The notes beneath the pieces are model-generated. The model ran no database searches and was not told the DNA's origin. It worked only from the letters and a program-made list of their open reading frames with translations. Of a DNA stretch of 64,000 nucleotides, positions 1 through 11,118 are shown one piece after another. Location: the NCBI GenBank assembly GCA_003956705.1, contig QZCP01000712.1, positions 146,099 through 210,098 of the forward strand, read 5' to 3'. The number at the start of each line of letters is the position of its first letter. Position 1 is the first letter of the stretch. The DNA is from Brevipalpus yothersi (Eukaryota > Arthropoda > Arachnida > Trombidiformes > Tenuipalpidae). The translations under genes and the position numbers were made by a program.

Positions 1-294
1 CCGACAACTGCTCTTGATCATTGGCTAAGAGAGTTTGGTGCCTCTGTTGTCTCCTCCAATGGCCTAGCTACTTTCAAAAATCAGCATGTGGGTGAAAACA
101 TGAAAGATTTGGAGGAGACTGTCAAAAAATTGCAATTTGATCTTGTGAGAGAGCAGAATGACAAGGCGAATCTCTTGGAGCAGATGAAATCTTTGAAAGA
201 AGAGAATATCCGCCTAGTAGAGGAATCCAAAACTGCTGCGGCTCAGTTACGAAAGTTCACGGAATGGTTTTTTCAGAACATAAATCCGCGATGA
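1..294 (+). CDS. 3' end of a SIPA1-like (SPAR C-terminal domain) coiled-coil protein, partial
   Basis: The reading frame is open from the first base, so this is the last coding exon of a gene that starts outside the window. It gives 97 residues ending in a stop at 292-294. From about residue 30 on it is a heptad-rich coiled coil (KDLEETVKKLQFDLVREQ and following) that closes with QLRKFTEWFFQNINPR. A coiled coil ending in a Q-L-R-x-F-T-E-W-F-F type motif is what I recall for the C-terminus of SIPA1-like RapGAPs (SPAR), which act at synapses and the actin cytoskeleton. The RapGAP and PDZ domains that would prove this lie outside the window. Another coiled-coil protein remains possible. Confidence 0.5.
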   Translation, partial: PTTALDHWLREFGASVVSSNGLATFKNQHVGENMKDLEETVKKLQFDLVREQNDKANLLEQMKSLKEENIRLVEESKTAAAQLRKFTEWFFQNINPR

Positions 295-599
295 ATGCTC
301 ATAGCGTTGAGCTGCTCCATGTTCGAGTTCATCTGATAATTCTCCTCCATCAAATCAGCCCCATCTTCCTTGTGTGCTTTTTAAATAGCATCATGATTCA
401 TTTATTTGTTCATCTTACTTCTCTCAACCAATCAATAGCGTTCTCAGTCATTTTTTACTTCATACCAAATCGAATTTCGACTCCAAACGATCTTTAGACT
501 TTATCATGTACATTTTAGCAATGGCTAAAACAGAGAATATTAAGGTAAATCAGCCACAGTACCATCTCTCAGTATCTCTTTGTAAAATATGGTTTATAA
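295..599. other. Presumed 3' UTR and intergenic DNA
   Basis: AT-rich sequence after the SIPA1-like stop codon. I see no convincing exon; the overlapping short open frames look like chance. Confidence 0.4.
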
Positions 600-752
600 A
601 AGTTTCCCGTGGTTATAAAGGATGAGAAGGTTCCACGAATAAGAACCTACCTCCATGTTAATTTACCAGCTGAATGTCAAGATCTGATTTGCAAGTGCCT
701 CATAACGAACCCTTTTTTGCGTTCATCGAATGAAGTTCTCATCGATGGATGA
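600..752 (+). pseudogene. Relic of a protein kinase catalytic domain (subdomains X-XI)
   Basis: A 50-codon open frame lies between a TAA at 597-599 and a TGA at 750-752. It contains LPAECQDLICKCLITNPFLR followed by SSNEVL, which matches the end of a Ser/Thr kinase domain: a cysteine/aspartate helix, then the invariant arginine of subdomain XI, then the EVL helix. The part before it (residues PVVIKDEKVP) would be subdomain X. No ATG, no catalytic loop and no DFG motif is visible upstream, and a stop cuts the frame just where a typical HPW would follow. It is therefore either a decayed copy or an isolated exon of a rapidly evolving gene. The kinase subfamily cannot be told. Confidence 0.4.
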
Positions 753-2785
753 CCGCCAAATCAATTAACACACAACTGTACCATCGACTATCCCGGTGAT
801 TATAGTTTCTTGTTGATCAAGAATCTACAACTCATGAATCATCTCTCAGCGATCAAGAGAGTTTATGACGTCTCTTAAATGACTAGGGTACATCAAGATA
901 CTTCTTTTATGTTTCTTCTACCCAGTGTGCCATCAAATGCCTCTGTATCGTTTTAAAAATCCATGAATTAGTTGAGGGTATGAAGGTTATCGATTCCATG
1001 AGGATGCTCTTCATCAGAACAAAGAAGTTGCAGTTCTCATTTTTTCCTTGGCACTGCTATCATTTTGATGAATAATACCCACAATTGAGAGATATTTTTC
1101 ACTCATAGAAATCGATTATAAATCTGTAACGAAATCAGATGGCTCACTTTCACCATGGGAAGTCGAAGCTTTCCTAAAGTAATCACCCAAGAAACGAATT
1201 CACCATCCGACCTATCAACTTCAACAAACTTTTCCTCCTTTTTATGTATTTCTACATCCTCTGAACCAAGTTCTTCTTTCCTCTGACAGTTTATTGACTA
1301 CTTGTGAGAACTACTCACTTTGCCCATGTTAATTTTATTTATCATTATTCTTCTTATTCATAATAGGCAAAATTTTGCCTCTATTTTTCTTAGCAATTGT
1401 ATTCTCTGTTTCTTTATGGCAAAATGAGCCGTCGAGCAATAGAGACTCATTGTCAACCCGACTCTATCTTATTATCTACATCTTTTATGGAGAATTTTGA
1501 CCATTCTCTCAACAAAACCTCAAAGCACCCTGTTTTCTCATCGATTTCATCCAGCTCCCTGCATTTTACGCAACAGTTTTCTTTCCTTCATATTTCTCTG
1601 TGATATCGCCCATTTGCTCTGTTTTAATGGCTTTTCGATTCAGGTACAACCTGCTTCCCTGTGACTCGAATTTATTAGAAATTTCAAAACAGTGTTCACT
1701 GAAATTGCAACTGCAAATGCATTTAACCAATCAAACCTTATTCCTCTTATTGGTATGTCTGAGAGTGTATGGAGCTTTCCGTTAACCAGCATCGAGCATA
1801 ACGCGAGAACCTTGGAACCGGGCAATCATTGTCAAATAGAAGATCATCATAAAGTATGATACTGCCTGCAGGATGGTTGACCACTCTTAGGTCCTCGATG
1901 AGTAAGTTAGCCTAGATCAAAGTCTATGGATTGATTGAGTCCGTAAGATAAGCTTCCCCAATCTTATCGTTTGCCCATAGATATCGAATTATCTCACACC
2001 CAGTGTTATGATACCGTGAATGTTGCCTCTCAAACGATTTAAATCAAAAGTTTAACATTCAATTGCTATCACAATTGTTACTTAAACTATAGACAATCAC
2101 TAGATAAGTTCCAACAGGCTTGTTATGACATAAGTTTGGACGAGCAAAAAAGTTCTAAAGTCGTCGAATTTAAACTCACTTTCGAATCAGTCAAACGAAC
2201 TCTCTCACGAACAAGACGAATCGAAGTTTTATTTAGAATTCTGGTCGAGCTCCCTAACTGTCAAAATAGCTGAATTAAGATATGGAAAGTTTCCAATCAA
2301 ATAGCTAGGGAAGAATCGTAATCAGTCGATTAAAGAAGAAGAAAAGAAAGTAAGTAAGTAAGTAAGAGAGGGAGAGAGAGAAATAACATGAATTAAGTTG
2401 TATTCCTTGCGAATTGACAGCTCAAAGCGCTCTCAAAAATGATCAAGTGATCAAGTGTTTATGTCTCTGCGCAATGAGAAAGCGTTTGTGTTTGGGAAAA
2501 AGTGAATCGAGAGAGAGAAAGAGAAAGAGAAAGAGAAAGAATCGCAATTTTTTTCACTTTCCTTTGTTTACACAAATTTTTGAATGTGAAATCCAGATAA
2601 AGGGAGATACAGTTAACGGGGTGTCCAGTTGATGATATTATCATTGTGATTGATCGAATTGATTATCACGTTCATGATCGTGATACTGTCACCATCATGA
2701 TCATTGTCAAAATGAGGCGTTAGTATATCTTTTCTTTATTCTTCAAGTTATAAAATAAAATTCTCTACCACCGAGACCATCATCC
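753..2785. other. Intergenic region upstream of the F-box gene
   Basis: No supported exon. Short purine repeats occur: an AAGT run and GA run at about 2349-2382, and a GAGAAA-type run at about 2510-2540, roughly 250 bases before the F-box start codon. The final 150 bases hold the presumed promoter and 5' UTR. Confidence 0.5.
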
Positions 2786-4834
2786 ATGGACCATTCTCCA
2801 TCTCCTTCTTTGTTCCGTCAAATATTCAAGCCAAATGCTAATGAAGATGAGGCATTGATCAACAAGAAGCTCCACAAAGAGCTTCTATTGCGAATATTCT
2901 CCTACCTTGATGTCATATCGCTCTGTCGATGTGCCCAAGTGTCCAAGGTGATTCTTCTTTTTTTATTGCTATTCCTCATCTTTCCATCTTTTCACTCTGA
3001 TTTTGATGAGGAAAATAATCATTCCTCTCCAACGTAATCGTTACTTACGTTGATTTCTCCCTCACTCCTAGGCTTGGAACATTCTTGCCCTAGATGGTAG
3101 TAATTGGCAGAGAGTAGACTTGTTCAATTTCCAAACTGATATCGAAGGGCCTGTCGTGGAAAATATATCGCTCAGATGTGGAGGTTTCCTCAAACAGTTG
3201 AGCCTCAGAGGCTGTAAGAGTGTTACTGATGGGGCCCTAAGAACTATTGCCCAAAATTGTAATAATATGGAAGATCTCAACCTTAATGACTGTAAATTTT
3301 TAACAGACAGGTCAGTTGAATTTTAGTACAGTTCTCCGAACTGATTGGCAGAACTTTCCTATTATTGGCTTTTAACAATACTTCCTATTTCTTTAGCACC
3401 TGTGCCAGCCTTAGCAAACACTGCTCAAGATTGATCAGTTTAAATCTTGGGTCTTGCATCGAAATTACGGATAGATCATTGGAAGCACTCGGGTATGATT
3501 CTGTTCTTTGTTCACCTGATCTGACGCACTCATCTAACGATCTTGTTTAATGTGCTTGATTTTCCAATCAAATTTTATGCTAAAACAGCTCTCTTGATCT
3601 AGATTTTAGTCCATCATTCCATAGTTTATGGAAGAATATCAATAAGATCAATAGCATTAGGGGGAAAGCAATGTCAAATATGCAATGTTAACTCTCGATG
3701 GTGCAATATTACGAAGCATCGATTTTCTCTTCGGGCTTTGGTCACTGATGCTCTTTTTCACCCCCACAGTGAAGGATGTCCAGACTTGGAACGAATTGAT
3801 ATATCTCACTGTGGAGAGATAACCACACAGGGAATTAAAGCGTTGGTCAAAGGATGTCCAAAGTTACGTGCCTTGATAGCCGTAATGTGTACTAAAATAG
3901 GCGACGAAGCGATTATTGAACTCGCGGCTCATTGTCCTAATCTAGAAGTCATCAATTTGAAGGCATGTTCTCTCATCACAGATGAAGCTATTGTTAGTCT
4001 AGCCAAAAGTTGTACCAACTTGACTCACGTGTGCTTGTCAAATTGTACACAATTGACTGATTCATCGCTCCTAGCTCTGGGTCAACATTGCCACAAACTT
4101 CTCACTCTTGAGGTAGCTCGATGTTCTCGTTTCACTGATCATGGATACCAAGCTCTAGCAAAAAATTGTCACCTGCTGGAAAATCTTGACTTGGAAGAGA
4201 ATAATTACATAACTGACAACACTATTACACATCTTTCTGCTGGATGTCCTGTCCTCCAAAAATTGGTATTTATATAAATCCTATCATTTATTCTATTCCA
4301 TCTATTCTCACCCCAAACTTGATGCAGGCTGACTTTCGTGTTAGAACAGTTACAATTTTTCCCTAGAATTTCATATTCATCATCCTCTAGCCCTTCACCT
4401 CTACCAAGATCTTTGCTAACTCATCGAATCTCTTCCTTTTCTTTTCAACTAGATTCTTTCACATTGTGAGCTGATCACTGATGAAGGCATTCGAAACCTA
4501 AGCTCTAGTGCCTGTGCATGTCAGCATCTCACATTTCTTGACTTGGATAATTGTCCATTGATCTCTGATACTTCTCTTGCTCATTTGGCTACTTGTAACA
4601 ATTTACGAAGGATTGAACTTTATGATTGTGCTTTAATTACTCGAACTGGTATCAGACGTCTGACAGTAAGTGTTGATCTTATGCGTTTGAATTACATCAA
4701 AACTTATCGTTGATTCTCTCCCATAGGACCTTCTACCTGATCTCAAAGTTCACGCTTACTTTCAGTCATTAACCCCTCAGCCATCACAGGGTGTGGGTAG
4801 ACGGAAATACTGTCGTTGTTGTGCAATTTTATGA
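2786..4834 (+). CDS. FBXL20: F-box/leucine-rich repeat protein, FBXL20/FBXL2 type
   Basis: Substrate receptor of an SCF (Skp1-Cul1-F-box) ubiquitin ligase; the vertebrate FBXL20 acts at synapses and FBXL2 at membranes. Exons read as 2786-2947, 3072-3310, 3397-3492, 3770-4265, 4453-4665 and 4727-4834, giving 437 residues, close to the usual family length. Residues 21-60 are the F-box (KELLLRIFSYLDVISLCRCA); then come the conserved ALDGSNWQRVDLF linker and about eleven Cys-containing leucine-rich repeats of the form L-x-L-x-x-C...ITD. The protein ends KYCRCCAIL. The last four residues, CAIL, are a CaaX box with terminal leucine, the form used for geranylgeranylation in FBXL2. The ATG at 2786 directly precedes the conserved region. 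Almost every block aligns to FBXL20, so the family call is firm; FBXL20 versus FBXL2 is less so. Confidence 0.95.
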
Positions 4835-6071
4835 CCAGAAGTCTAAGACTCTTGGCATAATCCAGAATTCAAGTCGAGGAATCGATCAATTCATTTGCTT
4901 CTTGTACATAATTAACGTTACCAAACTTTGTTTCATATGCTTAAATACGCTCTTGATGATTTTTGATCCTATACTTACTCGGATGCTTAACTGAAGCTTG
5001 AGAATATGTTCAGAACTAGTGGCTCAAAATCTTTCCTCTTGCTCCCCAATAATTTCCCTTAGCTCATTTCTTTTTTCATTTTCGTTCTGAAAATTTCTTA
5101 TTCTCAAATTCTTTATAAGTTTTTTTGTTCGTTTTTCACAATCCCTACTTCAATTGTTACTCATTCGTTCGATTCTCCAAGATTTTTTCATGTCCAATCA
5201 TGGAATTATGGAAGGATATATACACAGCCCGGTAATAGAAAGGCATCTAGCATCGAAAATGTCACTAAAATCAAGAGGCAAAACCTTTCTCATGTATTCT
5301 TCCGCGCAATCACAAACGACAACAAATTACATGTGCCTGATCAAAAAAATCTTTTGAAATCCCGTCTCCGTCTAATTTCCTATCATTTTCTTTGTCCAAT
5401 CGACATTAAACTCTGACATAATTCGATTACTTCTACAATATCGTTCACGACTGTCAATGCCAATCAGGTTTGTGTGGAAATAATCTTCCTCAGGTTTTTT
5501 TATTCTCAAAACCGAAATGAGTAGCTGCAGGACATGGCATCCCAAAATACTGAGAGTGCAATTGATGCACCTATCTCTGGATTCTCAAGCCCTCAATGTA
5601 ATGGGATGTTTCTGAATATTACCTATTTCGAAACAAACTGCGATTATTCAGTAACTTGAGAGTCTTGACACACGAATGTCATAAAATTTTGCATCTATCT
5701 CGCTTTTTTTATACGTCGAATCTATTGGTCCGTAAACTTTCCCACATCATCTCTTCATAATTTAAAACGATAACTTTTTTTGTAATCTGCAAACTCAAGA
5801 AAGCATCTCTAACACCATTCGAATGATATTTTAAAACAATTTGTAGAATTGACACCACCCAATTAAGCCATAAAAGTCATCAGAACATTGCATTTAACAG
5901 CTGATTGAGGCCACTCGGTAATAATAATGAAAATTCTCTCTTTCAATCTAAAAATGCTGGCCATCAATCCACCAAGAACGCGGTTCTTGGGTGAGGAACA
6001 AAATCCGCTCATGATGTCCAGTAGCTGAGGTTGATCGATATTCCTTCGGTACATTGATTACGAAATTTTTG

Positions 6072-6104
<33 letters not shown>

Positions 6105-6521
6105 GTCTGTCTCTCTCTCTTACTTCATCTCCATGGTACACAGCAAGCTTTGCTCCATGTACACAGTGGCGGCTGAGCTCCGAGAAGCCAACTTGTGTAC
6201 AAGCTTTCGTGTAATTTTGGCTTGTTAGTCATCATCACCAGTTATTCAAATATAAATTACAATTACAATAGAATCATTACAAATTACTGAATTAGTGGAT
6301 TGTATTGATAGTAGCTATATTTATCATCATTTGATTGCAATTATTATTATTGTTAGTCATCATAACTGGCTTGTGTCAAGTGTGTTTTATTTTGGTGTGA
6401 TTGTGTGTGAAACGCCTCTGTTTATTCTTAGATCTCAATTAATTGATATAATATTAATAACTCGGATTATTTCCATTATCTCTCCTTCTCTTCTTATCAT
6501 CATTAAACTCATCACTTTAAA
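4835..6521. other. Intergenic region with a CT microsatellite
   Basis: No supported exon. A pyrimidine run of mostly (TC)n stands at about 6071-6121, some 400 bases before the CSP start codon, interrupted by TCTG units. The short open frames here have no family resemblance. Confidence 0.5.
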
Positions 6522-8759
6522 ATGAATGATATAGCTAATAGACGCTTGTCGTAAGTGATTTGTTCATATTGCCCAATGTTTTCTTTTTTTCAAACAATCA
6601 ACTGATTGTCGGCTCATTGCTTGCTACTTTTTCTATTTTTTTTGCAGAACCTCTGGTGACTCTTTATATATTGTGCTAGGTGTTCCTAAATCAGCAAATC
6701 AAGATGAAATAAAGAAAGCTTATCGCAAGGTTAGATGACGATTTATATTTGGACTACTGTTGGTCTCTATTTATCACAATTTTTCTGACCATATGCGTTT
6801 GCTTTGCATTGTTTCATTGCCCTAGTCTCACAATTTTTCTTGTCTCTTACTATCAGTTGGCGTTGAAATATCATCCCGATAAAAATCCTGATAATCCAGA
6901 GGCTTCAGAAAAATTCAAAGACATCAATCATGCTCATCGTGTTCTATCCGATTTGAAAAAGAGAAATATTTATGACACTTATGGATCACTTGGACTGTAT
7001 ATGGCACAGCAAGTTGGCGAAGAATATGTGCATACCTATTATATGCTTTCCTCGAAGTGGTGCAAATTGCTGATAGTAAGTTTGCTTTACACTTTGAACT
7101 AGGTCCATGGCAATTCTATTTGGTAATTTAAGAAGTTGGTCAAATCGCTCCTCTGAACAGAGTTTTGGTAACTCCTTCAATATTGACTCCATAATGTGAA
7201 GGATTCCATCCAAAAAATCATTCAGACATTTTATTGATGCTTTGATTTAAGTTATGAATATTCTGCTATTTTGACGATATGAAATCAGGCCCAATTCATC
7301 ATGATTTCGATTGTCATTCTCTGTGATTCAATTTTCACGCTGTAGTTAGATTGCGACAGAGGGACATAGCTTGCATTATAGTGTTACTGATTGTTGCGTC
7401 ATCTTTTGACTAGATGCCGGAAGAAGGATTGTGGAAGTGTTCCGAGAACTTTTTTAATAACTTTGTATAATATTTTCTTCTCAGGGCATAACCAGTATAT
7501 TGACGTGTTGTTGCTGCTGCTGCTGTTTTTGTTGTTGTTTTAACTTCTGTTGTGGACGCTACAGGTAAATTGATACAAATTCTGATGTATTATAATGGAT
7601 TGATTCGAACTTTCTTCTTCTCAATTGAATTTTAGGCCAAAAGAGCCTACTCCAGGAGAAGCTGGTGACTATTCGGATCTCAAGGTAAGCATATTTATCC
7701 GGATTTTTCTAAGAATTACTCAATTAAGAAAAATCTCATCCTTCAGTGTTTTTTTTATAAATAAGCCTGATGAAAAATCGAGGGAAAAACAGACCTTCTG
7801 TTAATGTCTCTTCGTCAGCAACAGTTTCTCATCTCATTATTTTCTAGGCATATTCATCTATCGATTCTATTAATATAATTAGCCTTCTTATCTCTCCAAG
7901 TTTTTCCCTAGAGCAATCTGACTCTAATACTTTAGACTTTAGCCTTCAGGGTTCCTCAATTCTTGCGAGCACAAACAAGTTGAGCCTCCCTTTCTCGCAT
8001 TTTCTTATGCTGCCTTTGTGAAAATGGTTACTTGTGCTCCTCTTGGCAAATTTTATTCAATTTTCTAGTTCTTAGATTGCTGTTTTATTATTGGTGTAGT
8101 ACACCAATGATATCAAAATTCACCATGTTCAATCTCAATTCAATTATGAGATTCATATCATTACCTTCATTATCTTTATTTCTTGCTTCTTTATTTGACT
8201 GCATAGGAAGAGAAAGATCCGAAGACAGTAGATAGAGAGAATAGAGTAAGTTTCAAACGATCTTGAGTACCTGATAACAATCAAACTTCACTAAACACCC
8301 GAGTGTATGAGGGTTTTCGTACACTGACACTCTCTTGCTTCTTCTCTCCCTCTCTTTCTTTCTCTTTCTATTTTTTCCGTTTGACTCATCTGAGCTTTAG
8401 CTTCTAAAATTTTAGAACATTACTAACAGTATCATCTTCGAATGATTTCAAAAGTTTCATTGAAGTCATTTCATTAACACAAGCTCACATTTCGACACTT
8501 TTGTTTATTAATTTTAATAAATTTTCATCCTTTTTTCCCCAAGGATGAACTTGATCGGGAAGAAAATGATACTTCGAGACCTGTGACAAGTCAACCCGGT
8601 GGAGGATCATCATCTGTTCCAGCATGGGATCCCGCCTCCGATCCATGGTCTGATTCAACCACCAGTAGGGGAGGAAACCCAATCGCTATGCCCCCACCAA
8701 CAGAAAAAACGGGTCTAAATTCAGCAGGATTTTCTCAGCAATATCAATCCTGGGACTGA
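6522..8759 (+). CDS. DNAJC5: Cysteine string protein, DnaJ homolog subfamily C member 5
   Basis: Co-chaperone of Hsc70 on synaptic vesicles, needed to keep SNAP-25 folded. Seven exons read as 6522-6550, 6648-6729, 6857-7075, 7485-7564, 7636-7684, 8207-8245 and 8544-8759, giving 237 residues. Residues 7-12 (RRLSTS) keep the serine that protein kinase A phosphorylates in CSP. The J domain follows, with KYHPDKNPDNPEA holding the HPD triad that stimulates Hsc70. Next are the linker YDTYGSLGLY and the cysteine string in exon 4, a seven-cysteine run, then three and two more (12 in total), which is palmitoylated for membrane attachment. The last exon is a low-complexity Ser/Pro/Gly tail that differs from the vertebrate protein. 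The neighbouring F-box gene lies upstream on the same strand with no sign of cotranscription. Confidence 0.97.
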
Positions 8760-9769
8760 AGAGCACAGAGGCTTCCAGTACGATTCAAGTCAGTTTCGAA
8801 TCAACAAGAGGAAAAAGGCATAGATATGATGATCATGTTTTCCTGTCATCCAAGTCTGAGGGATTTCAGTTTGTTAGAAGCTTCGTTTTCCTGATCTCTT
8901 GTACTCTCTCTCTCTCTTTCTCTTTTCATCTCTCTCTCTCACACACACACACTTACACTTCTCATCCGGTCAGTATTCAAGCGACTCATTGCCACGTGTG
9001 AATGAGCTCTGTTTTAATTGTGTATTAAGGAGAGAAGATTTTTCGTGTTATATTCACCATCGAAGCACATAAGTTTCCACCTTTGTAAGACTTGGGCACT
9101 CGATCGATGAGGATGATGATAATGGAACTTACATTCCTTGATCATATATATAATTACTGATTTTTTTGTAAAAAACAAATCTTAACCAAAGTGTGTGTAT
9201 CGTAAAATGCTTTGATCAAGAAGAAAACGTTAGTCATACCATGCCTTGAATATGACAAACACGATAGAGTGATTGACCGATAAATTGTAACTGTATGTCT
9301 CTGGATTGCATTCAAAATATATTCCATTTCGAAACACCAAACTATCTGCATCAAGTAATATGCCATGAGTCATTCTGATACAAAATTCTCCCACCCAAAA
9401 TGCGGAGTTTTGATGATGATTATTCTTGCACAACAGCGATAACTGGTTGAGTCAATCGTTGCTTAACTCACCCCCCCCCCTTTATCTCTCTCTCTCTCTC
9501 TCTTTTTTACTCCCTGATTTCGTAAGATTTCAGCAACTCTGATGCGAGAGGGGGAAAAAAGATGTGAGTATACGCTCTGTTATGAAGCTGATACATGTAT
9601 GTGTTTGATTGGATCAATAATAATGTGTTCACTTATATTCTCTGTGTTGTAAACACTGATTGAGTGGCGGTGAGAAAGAGAGAGAGAGAGGGAGAGAGAG
9701 AAAAGTCCCATGTAAACATTTCACAATAACAAAACATTTCGATCCCTTTCTCCTCCTCATCTCCACTTT
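8760..9769. other. Intergenic region after CSP
   Basis: Presumed 3' UTR of CSP, then AT-rich DNA. CT and CA runs lie at about 8907-8956, a C10 homopolymer at about 9471-9480, a CT run just after it and a GA run at about 9676-9700. I see no exon. Confidence 0.5.
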
Positions 9770-9770
9770 T

Positions 9771-9800
9771 CTCTCTCTCTCTCTTGCTCTTGGTCCCATG

Positions 9801-9845
<45 letters not shown>
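9771..9845. repeat. CT/GA inverted repeat followed by a long GA tract
   Basis: A 17-base pyrimidine arm at 9771-9787 ending CTTGC is followed by a 12-base spacer (9788-9799) and its exact reverse complement at 9800-9816, starting GCAAG. The right arm runs on as (GA)n to about 9845. The perfect match includes the non-repeat TTGC/GCAA bases at the tip, so the dyad is more than two chance microsatellites. Confidence 0.7.
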
Positions 9846-9848
<3 letters not shown>

Positions 9849-11118
9849 GGAAAAAGTGTGTATGGAGGGCAGAATGAATGTAGGAGTTTGTACACATGTA
9901 CATAAAGCTTAAGAGAATCATTGTATTTCTCGATATTCGAGAGACATTGTCGCACTGTCCAGCGGCCGGGTGATGGTGGGCACCGAAGCAAGTCGTAATA
10001 GGACAGGTGCGAAGTCCTCTTGCGGGGAACGGTGGGGAACGGTGGGGAATCGGAGTTCGTCCGAACGTAGTTGGCCTCTCTCTCTCTGCACTGTTGTGCA
10101 CTGCTATGCCTCAGGCAGCGACCGAGCGTGGTGGCTGCACACGCCGAAGGCGGAGCCAATAGAGTATCCGCCCACAGACGCACGTAGCGGTGGGTCTTAC
10201 TAATGCTGTTAATGTTCACTTTGATACACTCTCTTTCTTTTGCCTTTCTCTTGCCTCCTGCTTGCTACTCGTGTCCAGGAGAGAGAGAAGAGAGAGAGAG
10301 AAAAGAGAGAGAAAAAAGAGAGAGAGAAGAGAGAGGCAAAAGATTGCAGAATCGTTGGACAGGAGGTTGAGGAAGAAGAAGCGCGATGGTGAACCAGATT
10401 TCGAGATAATTTGGATGTGCTCTTGAATTGCCAAATGTTTTAGTAAATCCCTTTTTTTTCCATCTGAGAGAGAGAGAAAGAGAGAGATAGTTTTTTTCCC
10501 TACACACGCTTTTCTCTCTCTCTCTCTTACAACTCTATTTTTCTCTCTGTGTAAATCTGTGTTGTAAGAGTGTGTAAGTTGTCTGTGACAATATATCTGG
10601 TGATTTGATGTGTGTGTCCGTGTAAAATTTTCAATCCCATATCTTGTGTATGGGTCTGTGACTGTCTCACTCCTACTCACACACACATATACACACAAAT
10701 ACACAGACAAACACACTCACCATCAGTTCTGTGTGAGAAAAATTTTGTCAAGTTTAAAGTGCGTGCTTCGTTCTAACTAACATTTATAACTGTGCTTCAG
10801 GGTGAGATACATTCCTCCCCCGATTGCCGATTGTAGTGTTGACCAATAATTGTAATAGTTAAAGTGATTCCAACGTGTCTGATTATTTCTCCTCTTCATC
10901 TTTCATCAATATTAATTGAATTTTCAATCCGTATAATGATGTTTGTTTGTCAGTGAGAAGAGAGACAAAAAATTAGCATCCAATTTCCTGTTTTTCGCAC
11001 TCTATACAAAACTAAACTAAACTTGTGGTGATCCATAAAAATCTCTCTTCTCATCGTATACACTTACCAAACACATCCATATACACCTTCATATACACCC
11101 AAAAAGTAGTCAATAATA
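9846..11118. promoter_or_regulatory. GC-rich, GA/CT-rich upstream region of the C/EBP gene
   Basis: The stretch at about 9950-10200 is the most GC- and CpG-rich in the window. It holds a direct repeat of GGGGAACGGT at 10024-10033 and 10034-10043 with a partial third copy, and a CCAAT box at 10156-10160. It is followed by GA runs at about 10277-10336 and 10466-10486 and a CT run at about 10513-10529. It probably contains the promoter and 5' UTR of the bZIP gene; the transcription start is not visible. Confidence 0.4.

Noticed and set aside
5154..5357. T-loop-like GTTCGATTC suggesting a tRNA
   Set aside because: No acceptor stem or anticodon arm could be built around it.
7488..7560. TGT/TGC repeat as a trinucleotide microsatellite
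   Set aside because: It encodes the palmitoylated cysteine string of CSP and is functional coding sequence.
9629..10219. Long minus-strand open frame of 196 codons, with further overlapping frames on both strands
   Set aside because: Largely the translation of (GA)n/(CT)n tracts, giving Leu-Ser and Arg-Glu repeats; no conserved segment.
10216..10716. Minus-strand open frame of 166 codons
   Set aside because: Low-complexity Ser/Leu/Lys from CT repeats; overlaps the presumed promoter of the bZIP gene.
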